Source of the DNA: Bradyrhizobium sacchari
GTDB taxonomy: Bacteria; Pseudomonadota; Alphaproteobacteria; Rhizobiales; Xanthobacteraceae
Assembly (NCBI RefSeq): GCF_002068095.1
Contig: NZ_LWIG01000033.1
Coordinates: 282,060 to 321,036, forward strand
DNA: 38,977 nucleotides
Reading direction: 5' to 3'
Shown here: piece by piece, positions 31,084 through 38,737 of the stretch
How positions within the stretch are numbered: position 1 is the stretch's first letter
Layout of the letters: each line of letters begins with the position of its first letter
Program-made: the position numbers and the translations under genes
Notes under the pieces: generated by a model
Seen by the model: only the letters and a program-made list of their open reading frames with translations
The model's database searches: none
What the model was told of the DNA's origin: nothing

Positions 31084-32604
31084 ATGCCTGTACTGTTTCC
31101 AACATCCCACTCACGGACGAGCGCAAGCCGCGCGGCAGCCACCGGACATGCGGTCGTCATCGCCGGCGGCGGCCCGACCGGGTTGATGCTTGCCGCGGAG
31201 CTCGCGCTGGCGCATGTCGACGTCGCGGTGGTCGAGCGGCGTGCGAACCAGGACCTCGTCGGCACGCGCGCCGGCGGACTGCACGCGCGCAGCATCGAGA
31301 TCTTCGATCAGCGCGGCATCGCCGATCGCTTCCTGCGCGAAGGACAGATCACCCAGCTCGCCGGTTTCGCCTGGACCAAGCTCGACATCGGCGATCTCCC
31401 CACCCGCCATCCTTACGGCCTCGCACTACGACAGAACCACATCGAGCGCCTCCTGGCCGAGTGGGTCGCCGAACTCGCTGTGCCGATTTATCGCAGCCGC
31501 GAGGTTACGGGATTTGCGGAAGACGAAGCCGGCCTCGACGTCACGCTATCCGGCGGCGAGCTGTTGCGGGCCCTCTATCTGGCCGGCTGCGACGGCGGCC
31601 GCAGCCTGGTACGCAAGAGCGCCGGCATCGACTTCCCCGGCTCTGCACCGACGCTCAGCAACCTCATGGCGGAGGTCGAGATGCGCGAAGCGCCGGAATT
31701 CGGCCTGCGTCACGACGCGCTCGGCTTCCACGGCCTCAGCAAAACCGAGAGCGGGCGCGTGCTGGTCGTGCTGACGGAGGCAAGCCTCGCGCACGATAAC
31801 GAGCCCTCCTTGCGCGATCTCAGCGCGGCGCTCCAAGCCGTCTACGGCACCGATTTCGGCGTCAAGAATCCCGCCTGGATCTCCCGCTTCACCGATGCGG
31901 CGCGGCAGGCCGCCTCCTATCGCAGGGGTCGCGTGCTGCTCGCCGGCGATGCCGCGCACATCCATCATTCCGTGGGCGGCCAGGGCCTCAACCTCGGTGT
32001 GCAGGACGCGGTCAATCTCGGCTGGAAGCTGGCGCAAGTCGTCAAGGGTGTCTCTCCGGACAGCCTGCTCGACAGCTACCACGCCGAGCGTCATCCCGTT
32101 GCCGCGCGCGTCCTGCGCAACACCATGGCGCAGATCGCCCTGCTCCGCCGCGGCGACGACGGCCTCAAGGCCGCGCGCGAAGCCGTCGCCGAACTGCTCG
32201 CGATGGACGAGCCGCGTCAGCGTTTTGGCGCAATGATGAGCGGGCTCGACATACGTTATGATCTCGGCGACGGACACCCGCTGCTCGGTCGTCGCATGCC
32301 GGACCTCGATGTGACGATCGATGGCCGGCCGCTGAGACTGTTCACACAGCTGCACGGGGCGCGCGGCTTGCTGCTCCATTTCAGCGAAGCGCCAGATTTC
32401 GACATCTCGCTCTGGGCGGATCGCGTCAGGTTCATCCGCACTAGTTACGACGGCGCATGGGAGCTACCGGCGATCGGACAAGTCGCCGCACCAAAGGCCG
32501 TGCTGGTGCGACCCGACGGTCATGTGGCGTGGGTGGGAGATGAGGGCCAACGCGGGCTAGAGGAGGCGCTCACGACGTGGTTCGGACCGGCTGTGTCGGC
32601 GTAG
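31084..32604 (+). CDS. FAD-dependent aromatic monooxygenase
   Basis: A 506-residue protein from ATG 31084; an in-frame TTG 63 bp upstream is possible. It is a flavin hydroxylase of the PheA/MhpA/PgaE type. The N-terminal Rossmann motif is AVVIAGGGPTGLMLAAELAL (residues 23-42), the second FAD motif is GRVLLAGDAAHIHHSVGGQG (Asp289), and the C-terminal domain (about 400-506) has the thioredoxin-like arrangement of phenol hydroxylases ending in VRPDGHVAWVGDEG. It hydroxylates aromatic rings or polyketides with NAD(P)H and O2; the substrate is unknown. The last 35 bp overlap the convergent serine recombinase gene. Confidence 0.88.
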   Translation: MPVLFPTSHSRTSASRAAATGHAVVIAGGGPTGLMLAAELALAHVDVAVVERRANQDLVGTRAGGLHARSIEIFDQRGIADRFLREGQITQLAGFAWTKLDIGDLPTRHPYGLALRQNHIERLLAEWVAELAVPIYRSREVTGFAEDEAGLDVTLSGGELLRALYLAGCDGGRSLVRKSAGIDFPGSAPTLSNLMAEVEMREAPEFGLRHDALGFHGLSKTESGRVLVVLTEASLAHDNEPSLRDLSAALQAVYGTDFGVKNPAWISRFTDAARQAASYRRGRVLLAGDAAHIHHSVGGQGLNLGVQDAVNLGWKLAQVVKGVSPDSLLDSYHAERHPVAARVLRNTMAQIALLRRGDDGLKAAREAVAELLAMDEPRQRFGAMMSGLDIRYDLGDGHPLLGRRMPDLDVTIDGRPLRLFTQLHGARGLLLHFSEAPDFDISLWADRVRFIRTSYDGAWELPAIGQVAAPKAVLVRPDGHVAWVGDEGQRGLEEALTTWFGPAVSA

Positions 32605-34219
32605 CGCACATTCCCCTCTCGACGTCAGCTTGAATCCGTCTGGTCAGATAGGCAAGATTGCTTAAGCGCCGTTTGATCGCTTCACCTAGTCCGACAACGG
32701 TCCCATATCGTCGCAGCCCGAAACGCTCCCGGTTCCTCTCACTAAACCGCAGATCTCGCCCGACCAGTTTGGATGCTGGCATCACGAGATAGTCTCTAAT
32801 TTCTCGGTTGCCATCGCCCAATCTGATCACGACGACAAGGCCGGGCGGCAATTGGCGGCCACGTATTATGACCCAACTGAGGTGTGTCGCCGCGCGAGGT
32901 TGGCGGCTGCGGGCCACACGGAACGATATCGCAACAGCGTGAATCCTGAGGATCTGATGAACTTGGTCTACCCTGACATCTTCTCCAGACTCTGCGAGCT
33001 CTGCAGCCACCTTCAAGACCAGCGTCTTGATCATATCGCGGCGGACAGCACGCGACTCAACGTGCTCATACTTTCGTTTCGGGCTGTAGCCGATCAGGCG
33101 ATAAGCCGCCCTCAAGCTCCCAAATCGCGTTAGGTATGATACCGAGCCGGGGATACCCGGCGTCTCGTTGATAATGTCCCTGCTCAGCCGCCCTCTTCGG
33201 TGAAGCAGGACCCTCAATCGCTTCAGCATTTCTTCGTCTGACATTCCCCAGCGATTTCGCCGATCTACGAGCATCTGCTGCGCCTTTGCGAAAATTGCCT
33301 TGTCCACTATCGGTTCAAATGCGTCCTCCTTTCGTACCCAATCTGCCGGCGGATTCTTCTTTCGAACTGTTCGCAGTTTGCAACTGTGGAGATTGTAACG
33401 ATTGATGCCAATGTAATTCTCATTCTGGAGCAGGTAATGGAGTTTTGAGAAGGTCCAAGGTCGACCAGAATTGAGAACGCCACGAAGGTTGAGCTCCCGC
33501 GCGATCTTCGTCTCGGTAAGATGACCATTTACGAAACGATCGAATATAAGCCGAACCACCTCGACTTCTCGTTGCGGTCCTGGCCGCAGGATGACGCGGT
33601 CGGATTGAAGTGACTTCCATTGTCCTCTTTCCAGCACCCCTCGGGATCGCCCGTTTTCATCAAACAGCTCTCTGCGAAGTCCGAAGCAAGCGGCTCCCCC
33701 TTGTCGAAAACCAAGCCCCGACAAACGACACGCGCCGACGTGCGTCTTCTCGGATAGCTCGCGGCTAAATTCGGCCGCCATCACCCGCTTGAGATTCTTC
33801 ACGATGCCAGCAACCAGGCTTCCATCGTTCTCGAATTGCTCCGCACAATAGCGAACCGTCATGCCTGCTTGCCTGCAGACAAATTCGTAGTGAGCACTTT
33901 CATCGACATCCTGAAAGCGTCCCCAGCGGCTTACGTCATAAATCAGGATGTGATCGAAATCGGCCATACCGCGGCGAACGTCGGCGATCAATCCACTCAG
34001 GCCGGGCCTGTTCTTGATCCCAAGACCGCTCACGCCATCATCGCGGTAGGTGCGAACGATTTTCAGCCCATGTGCCATCGCGTACGCGGCGATGGCGGCG
34101 GCTTGATTCTCGATGGAGTACCGCTGATGGTCTGTCGACATGCGGACATATTGCGCGGCGCGCGCCGTCTGATCGGTCTGCGGCAACCGGATGTTGCGAG
34201 GGACGAGCGCGTTAGCCAT
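32570..34219 (-). CDS. Large serine recombinase
   Basis: A 549-residue recombinase. The N-terminal resolvase domain has YVRMSTDHQRYSIENQ with nucleophile Ser28, DDGVSGLGIKNRPGL and YDVSRWGRFQD. The Recombinase domain follows at about 150-270 (EVVRLIFDRFVNGHLTETKI, LQNENYIGINRYN). The C-terminal half, with LSRDIINETPGIPGSVSYLT and RFGSLRAAYRLIGYSP, is the extended DNA-binding part seen in Rhizobiales relatives. ATG 34219 has CTGGAG upstream. The catalytic residues look intact. Its end overlaps the monooxygenase gene by 35 bp. Such enzymes integrate phages, ICEs or cassettes. Confidence 0.9.
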   Translation of the reverse strand: MANALVPRNIRLPQTDQTARAAQYVRMSTDHQRYSIENQAAAIAAYAMAHGLKIVRTYRDDGVSGLGIKNRPGLSGLIADVRRGMADFDHILIYDVSRWGRFQDVDESAHYEFVCRQAGMTVRYCAEQFENDGSLVAGIVKNLKRVMAAEFSRELSEKTHVGACRLSGLGFRQGGAACFGLRRELFDENGRSRGVLERGQWKSLQSDRVILRPGPQREVEVVRLIFDRFVNGHLTETKIARELNLRGVLNSGRPWTFSKLHYLLQNENYIGINRYNLHSCKLRTVRKKNPPADWVRKEDAFEPIVDKAIFAKAQQMLVDRRNRWGMSDEEMLKRLRVLLHRRGRLSRDIINETPGIPGSVSYLTRFGSLRAAYRLIGYSPKRKYEHVESRAVRRDMIKTLVLKVAAELAESGEDVRVDQVHQILRIHAVAISFRVARSRQPRAATHLSWVIIRGRQLPPGLVVVIRLGDGNREIRDYLVMPASKLVGRDLRFSERNRERFGLRRYGTVVGLGEAIKRRLSNLAYLTRRIQADVERGMCATPTQPVRTTS

Positions 34220-34285
34220 CAAACGATGCTCCAGGCTAAAGCCTAGTCCTGCTCGAACGAGACTTCAAATTCACGTCTTGATGAG

Positions 34286-34504
34286 TCACGGACAAAACCA
34301 TGACCACCCCACCTTCGCCAGCCAGGGAGCGATGGACGCAAGCAGGGCGACAATCACGCCACCGCAAAACGTCCTGCGGCGCACCACGCTGATCGAGCGC
34401 AGATACAGAATTGCGCCAAGCAATGTGCCGTAGTTCTTCCTGAAATCCCCGTTCAGCTTGGCAATTTTCGATAGTTCGGAAGAGACCTCTGCTTCATCCG
34501 CCAT
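34286..34504 (-). CDS. Small C-terminally anchored membrane protein
   Basis: A 72-residue protein from ATG 34504 (MADEAEVSSELSKIAKLNGD), with AGAGGAACC upstream. A polar N-half precedes one hydrophobic segment (CGGVIVALLASIAPWLAKVG). It sits 66 bp upstream of the serine recombinase on the same strand and may share its promoter. No family recognised. Confidence 0.6.
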   Translation of the reverse strand: MADEAEVSSELSKIAKLNGDFRKNYGTLLGAILYLRSISVVRRRTFCGGVIVALLASIAPWLAKVGWSWFCP

Positions 34505-34705
34505 AGCGCTGGTTCCTCTCAACGCAGTTAGAGCCAGCGCCTTATGAACCACTGTTTTGCCCGACGGAGCAACCAATATTTCGGTATTTCGAAATTACTT
34601 CTCAAGCCGACTGCGGGCTCTTGACCAACCCTTTGGCACGGTGCCACGCGATCTCTCTAGGTCTAGCGGCTTGCCTCGTGCTCCGTTCGCCGGAATCTAT
34701 TTCGC

Positions 34706-35131
34706 ATGAGCACCAAGTCGCGAGAGGTCATCTGGGGCGGCCGGATCATGGGTGCGGAGATCCACGCCCAGGGAGCACGCGAGCGGGCCCAGGAAGCCGT
34801 GCGCGAGGCGGACCGCGCGGAGGCCGAGGCTTGGTCCGTCCGGATGGAAGGTTACGGCGGTCCTGCCCAGCCCTCTCCAACCATTGGCCAATGTCTCAAC
34901 GGCGGGCTTGCTTGGCTCGAGGTTGAGTGCAGTCGCTGTAAGACCCGCGCCAGCATACCGCTGGATGCGATCCGCAGGCCGAAGGACACGCCGATCTGGA
35001 AGCTCGAAGCTTCTCTAAAGTGTCGATCGTGCCGCACGCCTCGCCGCGCTCCGGCCGCGCGAATGATCAAGTTGACCGAATCGCGGCAGATCACACCTTA
35101 CAAGTGGGTGCACCCGACCGAAGAGCGCTAG
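34706..35131 (+). CDS. Zinc-ribbon hypothetical protein
   Basis: A 141-residue protein. The first 55 residues are a Glu/Arg/Ala-rich helix (ARERAQEAVREADRAEAEAW). Residues 57-60 begin PSPTIGQCLNGGLAWLEVEC, leading to a zinc ribbon Cys75-x2-Cys78 (CSRC) and Cys106-x2-Cys109 (CRSC), then RQITPYKWVHPTEER. I recognise this as a small protein conserved in Bradyrhizobium, function unknown. The SRAP gene follows 30 bp later in the same direction, suggesting an operon. Confidence 0.75.
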   Translation: MSTKSREVIWGGRIMGAEIHAQGARERAQEAVREADRAEAEAWSVRMEGYGGPAQPSPTIGQCLNGGLAWLEVECSRCKTRASIPLDAIRRPKDTPIWKLEASLKCRSCRTPRRAPAARMIKLTESRQITPYKWVHPTEER

Positions 35132-35161
35132 CTTTGGCCTGGAATGAGGATAGTGGGATTC

Positions 35162-35884
35162 ATGTGCAACCTCTACAGCGTCACCACCAACCAGATGGCC
35201 ATTCAGGCGTTGTTTCGCGTCATCAACCGGTACGTCGGAAATCTCGCACCAATGCCCGGCGTTTTTCCTGACTATAAGGCGCCGATCGTCCGGACCGGTG
35301 CCGATGGCCGGGAGCTCGCGACCGCGCGATGGGGCATGCCGTCTTCCCAGAAGGCGCTCATGGACGCGACGAAGAAGCGCGCCGAAAAGCTGCGAGCCAA
35401 AGGCAAGGAGGTCGACTTCAACGAACTACTCCGGATGGAACCGGACGGGGGCACGACCAATATCCGGAACGTAAAGAGCAAGCATTGGACACGCTGGCTG
35501 AGACCGGAGCACCGATGCGTGGTGCCGTTCAACTCGTTCAGTGAGTTCAACAAGGCCGAGGGCGGCGACATCTGGTTCGCACTCGACGAGAGCCGCCCGC
35601 TCGCGTGCTTCGCCGGCATTTGGACCAACTGGACGTCAGTCCGGAAGGTCAAGGAAGGCGAGACCACCAACGACCTCTACGCGTTCCTGACGACCGAGGC
35701 GAACGCCGAAGTCGGTGCCATCCATCCGAAGGCGATGCCCGTGATCCTGACGACGTCCGACGAGGTCGAAACTTGGATGAGCGCTCCTGCGGACGAAGCT
35801 CTGAGGCTGCAGCGGCCGCTGCCGGACGGGGCGCTCCGGATCGTGGCTCGCGGCATGAAGGAAGATCCCGCACCGGGAGCGTAA
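35162..35884 (+). CDS. SOS response-associated (SRAP) DNA-protein crosslink enzyme, YedK/HMCES family
   Basis: A 240-residue protein. ATG 35162 is preferred over an in-frame ATG 18 bp upstream because cleavage of Met exposes the catalytic Cys2 (MCNLYSVTTNQ). Other active-site matches are Asn100 and Arg102 in TTNIRNVKS, Glu128 in FNSFSEF and His188 in AIHPKAMPVIL. SRAP proteins form a covalent thiazolidine crosslink with abasic sites in single-stranded DNA, shielding them during repair. The usual Glu context (W/F-Y-E-W) is SEF here, a milder variant. No LexA box was seen in front. Confidence 0.9.
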   Translation: MCNLYSVTTNQMAIQALFRVINRYVGNLAPMPGVFPDYKAPIVRTGADGRELATARWGMPSSQKALMDATKKRAEKLRAKGKEVDFNELLRMEPDGGTTNIRNVKSKHWTRWLRPEHRCVVPFNSFSEFNKAEGGDIWFALDESRPLACFAGIWTNWTSVRKVKEGETTNDLYAFLTTEANAEVGAIHPKAMPVILTTSDEVETWMSAPADEALRLQRPLPDGALRIVARGMKEDPAPGA

Positions 35885-36011
35885 CGTTCTGCACAGGCGC
35901 AGTGGAACAAGTGGACAAGCCCAAGCCCCGCCAATTGTGAATCCCTCCCCCGTGCTAACCGCCCGGAACGAGCGGCGGGTGGAAGGATTCCTCCCGGCAG
36001 GAGCGATCTCG

Positions 36012-36275
36012 ATGCTGATGACGAAAGAGAAAAGGCCAGCGATCCGGACGCTACGCGGCTGGGCGATCTCGATCCTGCAGGAGGCGGGCGCCATCCGCGA
36101 ATGCGAGGAGCACAGCTGGATGCAGGACCGGGCCGATCCGCATGCGCGCGAGCGCGCTCTCGAAATCGCCAGACAGGACCCGCCAGCCGGGGTTACTCCG
36201 GATGAAGCCACCGCGGAAGTCCGCGAGCTCCTGTATTCCGTCGGCGATACCTGTCCCGAGTGCCCGCCAAGTTGA
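36012..36275 (+). CDS. Conserved small protein ending DTCPECPPS (cassette copy B)
   Basis: An 87-residue protein from ATG 36012 with CAGGAG upstream. The sequence MLMTKEKRPAIRTLRGWAIS, then ILQEAGAIRECEEHSWMQDR, followed by ADPHARERALEIARQDPPAG and TPDEATAEVRELLYSVGDTC, ends in a CPEC pair that may bind metal. I recall similar proteins across Bradyrhizobium, function unknown. A decayed, frameshifted copy is at 28792. Upstream DNA from about 35935 is shared with that copy, so promoter sequence was duplicated too. Confidence 0.72.
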   Translation: MLMTKEKRPAIRTLRGWAISILQEAGAIRECEEHSWMQDRADPHARERALEIARQDPPAGVTPDEATAEVRELLYSVGDTCPECPPS

Positions 36276-36277
36276 GG

Positions 36278-36444
36278 CTAAGCCGCCGGTTCAGGCTTGG
36301 CTCCGGGGAACGGACCCGGGAGCCGGGCAATTTCGTGCCAGGCCAGCGCGAGCATGATCAGCGTTGCCGCTCGGCTCCGTCGGCGTCAGCGGCGAGCTTC
36401 ATCGCCGCGACCGCTTCACGCTCGGGGTCGTACTCGATCTGCAT
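36278..36444 (-). pseudogene. Small gene broken by a one-base deletion (cassette copy B)
   Basis: From ATG 36444 it reads MQIEYDPEREAVAAMKLAAD ADGAERQR and then TGA at 36358-36360. Two bases later the sequence continues in another frame as MLALAWHEIARLPGPFPGA to a stop at 36278. Restoring one G (TGG ATC ATG for TGATCATG) joins the two halves as ERQR-W-IMLALAWHEIARL, about 54 residues. It is convergent with the CPEC gene, 2 bp between stops. Confidence 0.62.
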
Positions 36445-36450
36445 CGGGCG

Positions 36451-36480
36451 TATATATATAGTCGATGATCGTAAACGATC
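36451..36480. promoter_or_regulatory. AT-rich tract plus 14-bp palindrome
   Basis: TATATATATA (36451-36460) is followed by the perfect inverted repeat GATCGT-AA-ACGATC at 36467-36480, just upstream of the broken minus-strand gene. This looks like promoter and operator remains. Confidence 0.4.
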
Positions 36481-36619
36481 CCGGAGCGATCGAACCGTAG
36501 GACTCCGGGGTCATGAAGGCTGGTTTCTTCCCGGGTCTCCGGAAGCGCCTGACCCTTTCGTGGAGCATCGGGCTTGGGTCAGCACAGCGACAGACCAGAG
36601 CGAGCCCTGCTTCGGACCG

Positions 36620-37087
36620 CTACTTGCTGCGAAGTGACAGGCTAATGCGCGTGACGATGTCGTCCCACTCGTGCTCCTCGCGGGCGGGGTAGTTGATCAG
36701 CACGCAATGAACCAGCCGGCCGGCGAAGTTGCAGCGGTCGTACCAGACCTTGTCGCCCTTGTAGCTGGAAACCGCGAAGAAGCGGGATGTCACCCGCTTG
36801 TACTGAATGCGTGACGGCGGACCTTTTTTCGCGAGGAAGGCGGCCGGCGAATCGTTGGCGACGTTGGGGGCGGCCTGTATCGTGATGTCTGCACGGCCGT
36901 CGGCGGTCCGGAAGCGCTGCCCATATCCATCCGGTCGGCCCGCCTCCTCGGTGAAGATCGAGGACGGGAAGTCGACCGAGGTGCCGGTCTGGGGGATGCT
37001 GTAGGTGGTCCACCTGACGGGTTGTGCCGAGACGGCCGATGCCGAGACGGCGAATACAAACGCGATCGCCGGTGCCGTCACTCTCAT
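36620..37087 (-). CDS. Hypothetical secreted protein
   Basis: A 155-residue protein from ATG 37087, with GGAGGAG upstream. The signal peptide MRVTAPAIAFVFAVSASAVSA leads into VRWTTYSIPQTGTSVDFPSS. The mature part has a beta-rich pattern (GQRFRTADGRADITIQAAPN) and two cysteines (DRCNFAGRLVHC) that could form a disulfide. Periplasmic location is likely. No family recognised by me. Confidence 0.75.
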   Translation of the reverse strand: MRVTAPAIAFVFAVSASAVSAQPVRWTTYSIPQTGTSVDFPSSIFTEEAGRPDGYGQRFRTADGRADITIQAAPNVANDSPAAFLAKKGPPSRIQYKRVTSRFFAVSSYKGDKVWYDRCNFAGRLVHCVLINYPAREEHEWDDIVTRISLSLRSK

Positions 37088-37183
37088 CGAAATCTCCTCC
37101 CAACGTTCGCGAGCGCCTGCATGTCGTGCCTTGGGCAAAGCGGAACGACTGTCTGCGTTCCAAGGAGTCTGTCTGTCGAAGAG

Positions 37184-37354
37184 CTACAGCGGTCCGCCTT
37201 CCTCGACCGGGTCGTTGGACTCCAGCCACATCAGGGCGGTCTCGATCTTGGCGAGCAATCTCTCGATTTCATCGCGCTCGTTCGAGCCCGGATCGTTCTC
37301 CAGTCGCTCGAGCAGCTGTTGCTTCCGCGCGAGCAGGTTCGCCACCGTCGACAT
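37184..37354 (-). CDS. Small helical hypothetical protein
   Basis: A 56-residue protein from ATG 37354 (MSTVANLLARKQQLLERLEN, then a long helix ERDEIERLLAKIETALMWLE and an acidic end). GGAG lies 8 bp upstream. Heptad-like Leu spacing suggests a coiled coil. Similar short helical proteins occur in Rhizobiales. Function unknown. Confidence 0.62.
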   Translation of the reverse strand: MSTVANLLARKQQLLERLENDPGSNERDEIERLLAKIETALMWLESNDPVEEGGPL

Positions 37355-37423
37355 CGCACTTACTCCAGCAGGCTCCTTCAGGGCGGTGCGCCGGCGTGCC
37401 TCGTTCCAGTGGCGCGCCCCCCC

Positions 37424-37525
37424 TCAGAAGATCCCGAGGAGGGCGAAGACCGCGACTTCGCCCACGAAGGCGATTGTCATGACGGCGACCGTGAAAACCA
37501 TGTCGCCCACCGGTATGCTGGACAT
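37424..37525 (-). CDS. Tiny single-pass membrane protein
   Basis: A 33-residue frame from ATG 37525: MSSIPVGDMVFTVAVMTIAF, then VGEVAVFALLGIF. It is almost wholly hydrophobic, one transmembrane helix. The ribosome-binding site is weak (GAGGCG). The size and composition suit a small membrane protein, but evidence is limited. Confidence 0.45.
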   Translation of the reverse strand: MSSIPVGDMVFTVAVMTIAFVGEVAVFALLGIF

Positions 37526-37674
37526 TGGCTGCGCCTCGCGTTGCAGCCCCTATCCTGGATTCATCAGGGCCTGAAAAAGTTTCGGTTCCGGAGATCCGGT
37601 TCCGGATATAGCGTCCGCGCGGGCGAAGTCGAGCGGGAGCGCGGTATGCGATTCCTTGAACTGTCGTGCTGGTG

Positions 37675-38136
37675 CGCGCGTCGCCATCATCGCCAATCCC
37701 GAACATCCTGGGTCCCAGATCGAGCGGGCCTATTCCGAAGAGGTATGGGACCGGCACGGAGAGCCAGCTCGCAGACGCGTTGGCGACCATGGGCAAGAGC
37801 CCTCCGCAGGCCATGTCGCTCTTTTCCGACGGCTTCGCCATTCAGTACCGGCAACGGATCATTGACTTCGGAATCGAGCACCGCGCGCCTGTCATCTCGG
37901 GCTGGCAGGTCTTCGCGAAGAGCGGCGCCATCTGCACGTATGGGCCCAACCTCTCCGAAAGCTATCGCAGATTGGCCTACTACGTCGACCGGGTCCTCAA
38001 GGGCGCGCCGACATCGCAGTTGCCGATCGAGCGGTCGACCAAATTCGAGACCGTGATCAACATGCGGACCGCCAAAAGGCTTGGATTGACCGTTCCGGAT
38101 ACCATGCTCGCCTCAGCCGACGAACTGATCGAATGA
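37675..38136 (+). pseudogene. Truncated ABC substrate-binding protein (PF04392-type) remnant
   Basis: The C-terminal part of an ABC_sub_bind-type protein. A first stretch, RVAIIANPEHPGSQIERAYS, is in one frame from about 37675, and the rest continues from about 37755 in another frame: LADALATMGKSPPQAMSLFS, then YGPNLSESYRRLAYYVDRVL and the family ending VINMRTAKRLGLTVPDTMLA. Two-thirds of the gene, including the start, is absent, and the segment between the two frames is also shortened. An intact homologue starts at 38738. Confidence 0.72.
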
Positions 38137-38150
38137 GCGCATCCTCGCAG

Positions 38151-38208
38151 CCCCGCGCGTCCTCCTTCAGATGGTAATCGAGACAGGCAGAGGGGAGGAC
38201 ACGCGGGG
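38151..38208. terminator. 15-bp inverted repeat
   Basis: CCCCGCGCGTCCTCC (38151-38165) pairs with GGAGGACACGCGGGG (38194-38208), 14 of 15, around a 28-nt loop. It follows the pseudogene and precedes the convergent His-rich gene. Likely a terminator or dispersed repeat. Confidence 0.45.
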
Positions 38209-38283
38209 TGATGCACATTGTTGGCTCAATGGAGCAGGGAGCCGTGGACAACCGCCGGAGGACGGGCGGTGCCATAGCGGACC

Positions 38284-38520
38284 TCAGTGGTGGTGATGCG
38301 GCCGGTTGCCGCGTCCGATGTACCATCCGTAGTGGTGGCCGCGGTTGCCGTGCCATCCGCGGTGGCCTCTCCCGTGACCGTGACCATGCCCGCCCTTCAC
38401 CTGGATCAGGCTTTCGTCCTGCGTCGCCGTGGGCGCCATGCCCAATCTCGCCGAAGCCATATGCGCGCCGCCGAGCATCGCTATAGTCAATACTATCGCC
38501 GTCCATCCGAACTTCTTCAC
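38284..38520 (-). CDS. Small secreted His/Gly-rich protein
   Basis: A 78-residue protein from GTG 38520, with GGGAGGA 8 bp upstream. A signal peptide (MKKFGWTAIVLTIAMLGGAHMASA) is followed by a His/Gly/Arg-rich tail (GGHGHGHGRGHRGWHGNRGH) ending HHHH. Similar short His-rich envelope proteins are common in Bradyrhizobium; metal binding is plausible but unproven. A GGGAAC at 38576-38581 on the minus strand resembles a sigma EcfG -35 box, though the -10 match is poor. Confidence 0.7.
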   Translation of the reverse strand: MKKFGWTAIVLTIAMLGGAHMASARLGMAPTATQDESLIQVKGGHGHGHGRGHRGWHGNRGHHYGWYIGRGNRPHHHH

Positions 38521-38737
38521 CGAAAATCCTCCCGCGCGGGATCGCGCCCGGCATCAAGCGGATCTTGATGGATTTGTTCCCAACGCCGGGGTCCCACGAA
38601 GTTGAGCTGCATCGAAGGAATTCGGTTCTGTCCGCGACCGCTGCGTCGCCGATCACGGTGGCGATCCCTTCGTCCATCCGAAATCTCTGCGCGGGACCGA
38701 CAAAATGTGTACCTTAGCTGTAAGAGCGGAGGAAACA

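Noticed and set aside
35935..36011. An EcfG-type promoter before the duplicated small gene (GGAACG at the conserved upstream block)
   Set aside because: A GGAAC is present in both copies, but no CGTT lies at the proper 16-17 bp distance.
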